From assembly GCA_033065855.1 (NCBI GenBank), contig JAVXUO010002044.1, positions 248,001-312,000 of the forward strand: a stretch of 64,000 nucleotides of DNA, in the 5' to 3' direction. Origin of the DNA: Escallonia rubra. Its lineage: Eukaryota; Streptophyta; Magnoliopsida; Escalloniales; Escalloniaceae. Under the pieces are notes generated by a model. The model had not been told where the DNA came from. It searched no databases and worked only from the letters and a program-made list of their open reading frames with translations. The translations under genes and the position numbers were made by a program. The stretch's first letter is position 1. Every line of letters starts with the position of its first letter. Positions 55,715-64,000 of the stretch are shown in pieces.

Positions 55715-56320
55715 CAGTGTTGTTAAAGGCGCAGGCGTACTTAAGGCGCAAAAGGTCCCTAGAACCTAGGCGCAAGGCGCAGGCGCGCGCCTTTTCGAAA
55801 CGAGGCGCAATATTCAAATAAATAAATAATAATACACTAAAACAATAAATTATGTAAAAAAAAGCCCATTCCAAGTTTCATTACAAAAATAATCTATTAA
55901 CAATTGCAGCTCACCCGAGTGGAAAGACTAAACTACATTAATAAACCAAGCCCATTTCAAGTTTCAGCCAGCAATGAACAACCTATTAACAACTGCAGCA
56001 AATCATTCATTACAACAAATCATTCTCACAGGCTCACAGTAAACCATAGCTGGCTTTGTCATTGAAGGGGGAAAAAATAAAGAGCACGACTGCACAAAAC
56101 AGAATAATTCATTACATGTACTGTTCATGTTCATGATAAACATGGAGCAACGAAGCTCACCCGAGAGAGAGACAGAGAGAGAGGGAGAGAGAGAAATCTG
56201 CTGCAAGGCCCGCAACTGAGAAGCTGCTTCAATTGACCAACGAAGCAGCAGCTGCGAAGAGGACCAGCCGACCAACAATGGCGGCTGAAGCAGCGCCGGC
56301 AACTGAAGAGCAGACGGCCA
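55715..56320 (-). mobile_element. Truncated second copy of the GC-tipped hAT element
   Basis: Starts CAGTGTTGTTAAAGGCGCAGGCG at 55715, matching the reverse complement of the right end of the element at 53057-54182. It continues with the AT-rich and GA-microsatellite interior (56160-56200). The other terminus is absent, and the sequence passes into LINE reverse transcriptase near 56320. Confidence 0.8.
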
Positions 56321-59300
56321 GAGGAGATGGTAGTGATGCAATGCATGATCAATTGTATCGAATGAGAGGGAAAGCCAGATCGAGAAAGAACTGCCTTGAC
56401 AAATTCCCAACGTAATCTGTCAAAAGCCTTACTCATGTCTAATTTAAGAGCCATGATATATGTTTTCCCTTTAGTGCGCCGACGAACACAGTCTGTCAAT
56501 TCTTGAGCCCAGATGACATTTTCAGAAAGACATCGGCCAGTAACAAACGCATTTTGATAAGGCAAGACTAAATCTTCCATGAAAGGCTTCATCCGATTCA
56601 CCAAAACCTTGGAGATAATTTTATACACAACTGTGCACAGGCTGATAGGATAGAAGTCAGTAGCAAGCAGGGGCAACTCCACTTTAGGCACCAAAGAGAG
56701 AAAGATTCAATTAACTTCTTTCAGCAGCCGACCTGAATTGAGAAAAGAAAGGACACTCCAAACCAGCAAAGGCCCCATAATGTGCCAACAGCGCTGGAAA
56801 ACTAAAGCTGGGACACCATCCGGCCCTGGAGCTTTAAACCCACCGATTTGAAAGAGAGAAGCTTTGATTTCCGCTGGAGTGAAAGCGGCTTCTAAGTGAG
56901 CAATTTGGGTGGGTAGTAAGGACCGGGAAGGAATGGATGATAAGAGTGAAAAATTCAACACATCAACATCTGTTGGGGAGAAAAAAGTGCAAAAATACTC
57001 AATAAGCGTTGTCCGGATCGCCATTTCTTCTGTGAGAACACAGCCCTCCGCTGAACGAAGGGTAAGTATTTGGGTGTGTCGTCTGCAGATGATCGTAGAG
57101 GCGTGGAAAAACTTGGTGTTACGGTCGCCCAAGTCAATCCAAAGGGCCTTAGCACGCTGAGCCCAGAAGATCTCTTCACAATGAAGCAGAAATTCCAACC
57201 GGCGGCGAAGATAAAAATCAACGCAATTGCTCAACTCAGAAAGCCAGACACCGCCTTGAAAGGTTTTTAGAAGATTTTTTATGTCATGGATATCCTTTCG
57301 CAGGCGTCCGAACTGGGATTGACTCCCTGCCAATAAAGAGGAGAGCAAAAAACTTAGGTGGCACATGAGCTGATACAGAGGAGAACCAACAAATTTTTGG
57401 CGCCAGCTGACTTGGATCAGAGAGAAACAGTCAGGATGACTGAACCACATTGCTTCAAAATGACGGGGTCTAGGAAAATGTGTGCGTTGCGGGAAGGTGT
57501 TGCATAGGAGCGGGGCATGATCATCTCGCTGGATGGCCAGGTTTTAAGTAACTGCGTCAGGATATAGGGTAATCCACACAAGGCAGGCCATGACACAGTT
57601 TAATTTCTCATATACAAAAACCGTTTTCCAGTGATCCTCTAACCCAAGTAAATTGCGATCCAACCCAACGAATGTCGGAAAGACCAAAAGATTCAAGGAA
57701 GTCGCGCAAGAGGTTGGCACCAGGAATGTACGTTCAACGCCAACCGATTTTTTCAAAGGAAGATAGGACTTGATTAAAGTCCCCACACAAACAAATAGGC
57801 CTAGAGTGAAGTAACATGATCGATGTTAAATTCAGCCACGTCAGAGGAAGACGTTACCATGCAACGAATCATGGTATGGGGTAAGGATAAAGTGCTTATC
57901 ATAATGGCACACCGAGAAATCAACCGACCGGCGCCAGCCATGCCAGAGGCCACCACTAGATCCGATAGGATCACCCCCGACCGAAAGAGGAAAATCTAGC
58001 TTACGGAAGAGCCGAGTTACAGACAAGATGGGTAGTTTGGTTTCGCGTGAAGCTCTCCAAAACAAGGCATTAAAACCAAAGAGGAGACGTCCCTCGGAGG
58101 TGCAACATGGACCGCAGAACGCAAACCCCAATCCGAAAATATACAATTCACAATAGGATGTAACAGTTTCATAATAGAATCATAAGGAGCAGGAGCATTA
58201 GAAGAAGTAAATGCAGAGTAGCGCTGAGATAGACCTGCGGGGTTGACGTTTGCCATGTGCGCATCTGATTTAGGCTTTTTAGATAGCAGTTCCTCGTCGG
58301 CCAAGGAGGTAGAAGAAGCACGAGTTCGTTTGCGGGAGTCAGATAAAGCCGACGATGTCGCACATTCCGCTCCATCAGCAAGGGGAATACCAGGATCATG
58401 AGGGATATGAGAAATAACCGGTGTAGCAGCGCCTTCCAGCTTGAATTTTTTGGACAACACTTCCCCCGAGTCAATGGCAACAGGAGCTGCTCTCGCCGGC
58501 TTCTGGGACTCAGATGATGAAGAGAAGTGGATACTAATAGGACGTACCGCAGGCGACAAAGACACATCCACATATGATGTCGAGCGCATAGAGAAACAAG
58601 GCTCAGAAGTTCCAACGTAGGGGAGTCTGTCGTCAAATTCCATCACCAACGTAGGGGAGTCCATGTCAATAACCATGTCGGAAATTGGGTCGGGATCATC
58701 CGTATCTTCAGAGTCAGATGTTACTGTAATGTGCAGCACCGACAACAAATAGGCGGGGATCACTGTTAAAGGAATATTGGAATTGGAAACGGCGGCCAGT
58801 GGAAGACTGTCTTAAGTAGCTTTTGATGGGGAAACAGTAGATGGGCCAGCCTCAAAATCGTTTGCAGCAGGCCTAAACCAGTGAAAATTGGACCCATACT
58901 GGTTTGGGATATTCAACTGTGGCTCAGAAGAAGAGAAGAGGCCAGGATGATGGTCCATTGCGTTTAATGGGCTGTCAAAAACAGCAGTTTCTTTGCCTTT
59001 GTCATTAGGACCAGGTGGCCTGTGCAAAATACATGGAAAAGGCCCATCTAACGACAAGCCCAAATCCCGAGCATAAGCTCCGAAAATAAAATCAGCCCAA
59101 ATACTCCCTTGGTCACGTGATTCATCCTTATCTGAGGCTAAAATCTGATCAGGGAAAAACATTCTCTTCATCCGTTGTGCCATGTCACCAAAGATATTCC
59201 ACGTGGAGGGTGAGTTAACTGAGTGTGGCACTCAGAACGCCACGTCACGGGGAAACCATTAACCCGAGAATCATCGGCCGGTAAAATTTCATTCACCGGA

Positions 59301-60223
59301 ATAGACCCAAACTCAGCCGTAGACGACGAAGGAGTAGACCCAGTTCCCACCGTGCCTTTTTCCACAGACACATACCCTATGGAAGAATGGGAAGACGAGT
59401 TTGTTGGGGCCTTCGAGGTAGCTATGTCAATCGGAGAATCACGGCTACTAGAGCTCACGAAGAGGTGGTCTGGCACCATCTCTACATGATCCTCTAGCAA
59501 GGGAGAGATGTGGATTCAGTTGGTTCTATTCCAGCTTGAATTGGCAAACACGCGCAAATTCCGTGAATACATGGGTTTGTGACTCTGTGAAAAGAACCGA
59601 GATTTCTCTGGCTGGGAGTACCTCCGCAAAACCATTTCAAACTGCCTACGGGCCTGAACCAGAGAAGTATGGCATTCATGGTTGGCGTGACCAATAATCC
59701 CACACCGATAGCACACCCTAAACAACTTTTTTTATGCTGCCCAAACCCAAAAATTGTTACCCGCAACTTTTGGGGCGTACACACAGCCACGAGAGGCTCA
59801 TCAACAAACACCCGTACCAAAATGTGAAAGAAATCTTTGCGAGATTCCTGTGAAAGCGACCAATCAATTTCCAAGACCTCACCGAAGTAGCTACTCATTC
59901 GAACAGCAGTGTCGTAGAAGAAAAGCTCCACCGGAATGTCATGTAAACGTACCCATAAATTCATGGTAGAGAAATTCAAATGGGGGATGCAATTGAAAGG
60001 CATCCATCGAGTTAAAACCAGAAGACCACCATGAATATTCCATGGTCCTTCAGCCAACAAACTGTTGTGCCCGCCAAGGCGCGAGCTCCAATTAAGATTC
60101 GGATCAAGCGCCGGCCGGTGATGGCAGAATCTACCGAAGAAGTTCCACAATCAGGGGTGGCATCAACGGTTGCGATTTGAAGGTGAAAACGCGCAACAAG
60201 TGAATGGTGAAAGATCAAGGGCA
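56320..60223 (-). mobile_element. L1-type LINE, broken, both ends missing
   Basis: Minus strand, 5' to 3'. ORF1: a DUF4283-like segment (GPWNIHGGLLVLTRW, LWVRLHDIPVELF) and a CCHC knuckle CYRCGIIGHANHEC, 60223 to about 58800, with the acidic linker reaching 58017. Endonuclease remnant: VGGDPIGSSGGLWHGW, about 57960. Reverse transcriptase: RAKALWIDLGDRNTKFFH about 57140, GFKAPGPDGVPALVFQ about 56830, PISLCTVVYKIISKVLVNR about 56630, LDMSKAFDRLRWEF about 56440. Frame changes and stops separate the pieces, for example between 56707 and 56694. It lacks the catalytic YADD end and the 3' end, which stop at the hAT copy. The 5' side is cut by the gypsy element at about 60224. Inactive. Confidence 0.85.
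58017..59500 (-). pseudogene. LINE ORF1 C-terminal/linker region
   Basis: Minus-strand frames at 59500-59168, 59231-58812 and 58763-58017 are serine/aspartate-rich and hydrophilic, with phrases such as SKKFKLEGA and SKKPKSD that could be nuclear-localisation-like. They sit between the CCHC knuckle and the endonuclease, so they are the variable ORF1 tail and the ORF junction. Frame changes break the region. Confidence 0.6.
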
Positions 60224-60579
60224 TGTGGCATGCCACATCACAGCACAAGGCTTAGTTGGCAGCTTAGGTGTCTAAATAAAGCTAGCTGTCTTATTCCAGT
60301 TGGCTTATTAGTTAACAATAAAATTGAGTCGTGGACCATTCGTTAATGGGCAGGTGTTCCTTCCGTTGGAACCGAAATCTGTTTAAAATTCTGTTTGTTG
60401 AGAGTTTGTTAGGAAAGAGAGATAAGGTGGGTATAACAGAGACGGGGAAGCCCAGTGTAACGCATGAAATCATTCAGTTAATGAAAATTCTCTTCTTCCT
60501 CTATAATTCTTCTTCTTCTCTGCTAGTTTTCTTCTAACTCCATGAGAAATTAGCTGTAGCAACTCCTGCATTTGCTACA
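60224..60579 (+). repeat. 5' LTR of the right-hand gypsy element
   Basis: Starts TGTGGCATGCCACATCA, ends TTTGCTACA, about 356 bp. Its partner lies outside the window, so the left boundary is an inference. Confidence 0.6.
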
Positions 60580-60614
60580 TTTGGTATCTCAGAGCCTGGT
60601 TACCTTACTCTACG

Positions 60615-61740
60615 ATGCCGAGATCTTCGAAATCATCAGTGCTTGAAACGGATTCTCTTGGTCCACTAGACGGGCTGGAAAGACGATTCGATACATATGA
60701 CCTGCGATTTGGGTCATTGGACGCAACCCTGGGAGATTTGCAGAAGAACTATTCTGATATGAAGCTGGAGATGCTGTCTACTGTTACTCAGATCAATGCA
60801 CGATTGGAAACCCTTTTAAAATCCAAGCCACCAGCTGATACTGGTACCAGCAAAGGTATTTATACGCCTCCTCCTCTTGTAAACAACCAAAACAGTTTAG
60901 TAACCTTGGGGAACACACAGAATCAAAACACCAACAGTTCGATACCAAGAACCCCAAAACTGACCTTTCCAAGGTTTAATGGTGATAACCCACGAGGCTG
61001 GGTTAGAAAGTGTGAGCAATTCTTTGAGTTTTGCCCCATACATGAGGAATTTAAAGTTGCCTATGCTTCAGTTCATTTTGAGGACCAAGTAGAATATTGG
61101 TACTCCACTTACATTAAGCCTTTGGGAAAGGTGACATGGACTAAATTTGTGCAAGATTTGTATGCACGATTCTCGAATGTGAGCAGAGATAGTGCAATTG
61201 GGGAATTCAACTAACTCAGGCAAACTGCATCAGTAAGTGAGTACTATAATCAATTTGAAGAGTTGAGGGCTCAGGTGGTAGAAGAATTTGGAGCCCTGAA
61301 TGAAGGCTATTTCATCAAGAGCTTCATTGGGGGGTTGAAACCAAAAATTAGGAGTCGTGTAGAGCAATTTGAAGTTATGACTCTTACCAAGGCCATCCAT
61401 GTCGCCAGGAAAGAGGAAGTAGCCATATCCAATTTATTTCCTCAAGTTAAAGCATTTCAACCATCTCATTCCAGCCAACCTAGGCCTAATAATTCACCCT
61501 ACAGCAAGGCTCTAGCTCAACATATTACCAACTTACCTGCTCCATCTAGACCACCTTTAAATAGTTTCTCCTTAGGCCCTAATGCAAAAGGGGTTTTACC
61601 AACTCCCACCAACCTACCTGTTCGAACACCCTTGCCTATTAAACACTTGACCCATGAAGAACACCAACACAAGAGAGAGCAAGGATTGTGCTACTGGTGT
61701 GATGGTAAATTCACTCCTGGGCATCAAAAGGTGTGCCCGA
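60615..61740 (+). mobile_element. Gag region of the right-hand gypsy element
   Basis: The ATG at 60615 follows the primer-binding site by about 20 bp. Signatures are TPKLTFPRFNGDNPRGWVR, YWYSTYIKPLGKVTW, FVQDLYARFSN, then FIKSFIGGLKPKIRSRV, ending with the CCHC-like knuckle. Fossil. Confidence 0.85.
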
Positions 61741-64000
61741 AAAGATCAATTGCCATGTTGATAGCTGACCATGTACCAAATGGTGTGGAATGGGTACAGG
61801 AGACTGAACAAAAAGCTGGAATTGATGTTGCCACAGTGGTTGAGCACACTGAAATAAGCAAACAAGCTTTGGCTGGTAATTCTAACCATACCACCATGCG
61901 AGTTCAGGGTTGGGTGAATAAAAAACCATTCTCAACATTGGTTGATACTGGATCAACTGATAATTTTTTGGACCCTAAGTCAGCTGAGAGACTGGGTTGC
62001 CAATTGACACCTACATCACCCCTCACAGTAGCTGTGGCGAATGGAGCAAGGATTCAAAATACAGCAGCTTGTTTTTGGATTTGAATGGACTATGGGGAAA
62101 CAATTATTCTCCACCGATGTTAAAATCTTGCCATTAGGAGGATGTGATTGCGTGTTGGGAGTGCAATGGCTTAAGGCCTTGAGTAGTGTACATTTTGATT
62201 TTGCCCAACATACCATTGCTTTCCAATACTATGGCAAGAAAGTGAAGCTCCAAGGCAATGATGTGTTAGGGGTGTCGATTAAAATGATTTCTAGAGTAGC
62301 CATGACTAAGTTGCTCAGTAATAACACTAGCAGCTTGTATGGTCAAGTTTTTACTGTCACTGCAGGCAACCAAACATGGGTTCTATCAACACGGGTTCAA
62401 GCCTTAGTAACTGAATACACAGATGTATTTGAGGAGCCTTCTCAGCTTCCCCCTTGCAGACCGCAAGATCATAAGATTAATCTTAAGGAAGGAGCTCAAC
62501 CTGTGAATATCAGACCGTATAGAGTATCTTATGTGCAGAAAAAGGAGATAGAAGATATCATCGACCAACTTCTGGCTACAGGTGTAATTCAGCCGAGTAA
62601 TTCTTCTTTCGCTTCACCTGTGTTGTTAGTCATGAAAAAAGATGGAACGTGGAGGATGTGCGTGGACTATATGGAGTTAAACAAAATCACTTTGAAGGAT
62701 AGATACCCTATACCAATTATTGATGAACTGTTAGATGAATTGCATGGTTCCAGTGTATACTCCAAGTTAGACTTAAGAAGCGGGTATCATCAAATAAGAA
62801 TGGTGGAAGAGGACATACCTAAAACAGCCTTTAGAACTCATGTGGGGCACTACGAGTTTAGAGTGATGCCCTTTGGGCTCACTAACACCCCAGCAACCTT
62901 TCAGAATTTGATGAATGAGGTGTTTAGGCCACACCTGAGGAAGTTCATTTTGGTATTCTTCGATGACATTCTTATTTATAGTCAGGACATGCCCACTCAC
63001 TTAGAGCATTTGAGAATTGTGTTACAATTGTTGAGAGATAACCATTTTTATGCCAAAATGAGTAAGTGTACTTTTGCACAGAGTAAAGTGGAGTACTTAG
63101 GGCACATTGTATCACATGAAGGGGTATCTGCTGATGAGAGTAAGATTGAAGCTATGATCCAGTGGCTGAGACCCCAATCTGTAAAGGACTTGAGGGGATT
63201 TTTGGGACTCACGGGCTATTACAGAAAGTTCGTAGCTAATTATGGTGCAATCAGTAGGCCTCTAACAACACTCCTCAAGAAAAATGCCTTACTTTGAGAC
63301 TCTGCAGCTGACCAAGCCTTTTCTTACCTCAAACAGGCTATGGCTTCAACTCCCGTGCTGGGCCTACCTAATTTTTCACAACCATTTGAAGTCGAGACAG
63401 ATGCAAACAATTGGGGAATAGGGGTTGTTCTCATGCAAAATGGAAGACCACTTGCTTACTATAGCAATGCCTTGGGAACCAAGAATGCTGGGTTGTCTAC
63501 ATATGAGAAGGAACTCCTTGCTGTGGTACAGGCAGTGACCAAATGGAATACTTATCTCAGTCATCAGCCTTTCATATTGAGAACCGACCATTGCAGCTTG
63601 AAGTACCTTCTAGGGCAAAGAGTTACTTCAATGTTACAGCAAAAATTCCTTTCCAAACTACTGGGATATGAGTTCCAAATTCAGTATAAGAAGGGGGTAG
63701 ATAATGGTGTTGCGGATGCATTGTCCAGATTGCCTGAACCGTCAGCTGCCTTGGAATGTGCAGCTATTACTACATTTGTTCATACCTGGGCCCAAGAAAT
63801 CCAAGCGAGCCTAAATGAGGACATTGTAGCTCAACAACACATACAAATGCTACTGCTAGATCCCATGGCTACCAGCTTTTACTCTTACAATGAAGGGATA
63901 CTCAAATACAAGGGCAAGGTATATGTGGGGGCCAGCACCCAACTAAGGAAGCAAATCCTGGCTGAATTACATGGTGGACGGAGTAGGGGTCACTCAGGAA
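61741..64000 (+). mobile_element. Pol region of the right-hand gypsy element
   Basis: Protease (LVDTGSTDNFLDPKSAERLG); RT with WRMCVDYMELNKITLKDRYP, YSKLDLRSGYHQI and the catalytic FFDDILIYS; RNase H with ETDANNWGIGVVLMQ and LRTDHCSLKYLL; the integrase start with AELHGGRSRGHSG at the edge. The chromodomain, if any, would be outside the window. Confidence 0.88.

Larger units (their letters stand above)
60224..64000 (+). mobile_element. Ty3/gypsy chromovirus-type element, right end off window
   Basis: Plus-strand fossil: short 5' LTR about 60224-60579, primer-binding site TTGGTATCTCAGAGC at 60581-60595, gag from 60615, zinc knuckle CYWCDGKFTPGHQKVC near 61690, protease VDTGSTDNF near 61940, RT 62580-63100, RNase H 63370-63750, and the start of the integrase zinc domain at the window edge. 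The lineage may be Reina, from the short LTR and RT style, but this is tentative. It has a few breaks and looks better preserved than the gypsy element at 1-26522. The LTR start is inferred from the TG and the loss of LINE sequence. Confidence 0.85.

Overview
This window is plant nuclear DNA, almost certainly from an angiosperm and probably a eudicot. It is dominated by transposable elements nested inside one another, with very little host gene sequence. The evidence is seen directly: SIRE-type Ty1/copia and Tekay/Del-type Ty3/gypsy retroelements, CACTA, MULE and hAT DNA transposons with target-site duplications (TSDs), a plant-type LINE, and a scrap of plastid DNA carrying recognisable ycf1 and ycf3 sequence. 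No tRNA, rRNA, CRISPR or bacterial-style operon was seen.

Layout, left to right. Positions 1-26522 are one minus-strand Ty3/gypsy element with long LTRs. Its left LTR runs off the window and is split by a 5.8-kb CACTA element (1145-6987, TSD ACA). Its interior is split by a 4.4-kb solo LTR of a related family (9636-19882, TSD CTTAT), and that solo LTR is split by a 5.8-kb MuDR-type MULE (11804-17591, 9-bp TSD). The whole gypsy element sits inside the 3' LTR of a minus-strand SIRE-type copia element (26523-45206). The copia element is itself split by a second, young-looking MULE (28664-37657), and its 5' LTR contains chimeric plastid DNA (44385-44738). A solo SIRE LTR in the opposite orientation follows (45444-46733, TSD TAAGA). 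Positions 46739-53048 are mostly unassigned, with one plausible host exon. Then come a GC-rich-tipped hAT element (53057-54182, TSD GTTATACC), a second, truncated hAT copy in opposite orientation, a broken minus-strand LINE (about 56320-60223), and a plus-strand Ty3/gypsy chromovirus-type element running off the right edge (from about 60224).

The most interesting unit is the MULE at 28664-37657. It has 186-bp terminal inverted repeats that are nearly identical. It encodes a FAR1/Jittery-type transposase, a compact two-exon B3 DNA-binding protein whose frame is intact, and, on the other strand, a five-exon fusion of a plant mobile domain (PMD) to a Ulp1/C48 cysteine protease that keeps its His, Asp, Gln and Cys residues. 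About 23 copies of a roughly 25-bp palindrome (core GTCCGCTA...TGTAGCGGAC) are spread through its ends and non-coding spacers, including a 78-bp tandem array beside the B3 gene. I infer, without proof, that the B3 protein could read these palindromes, as VANC proteins read short motifs in VANDAL MULEs.

Order of events from the nesting: the SIRE element came first; the MULE at 28664 and the large gypsy element then inserted into it; the solo-LTR parent and the CACTA element inserted into the gypsy element; the MULE at 11804 inserted last in its branch.
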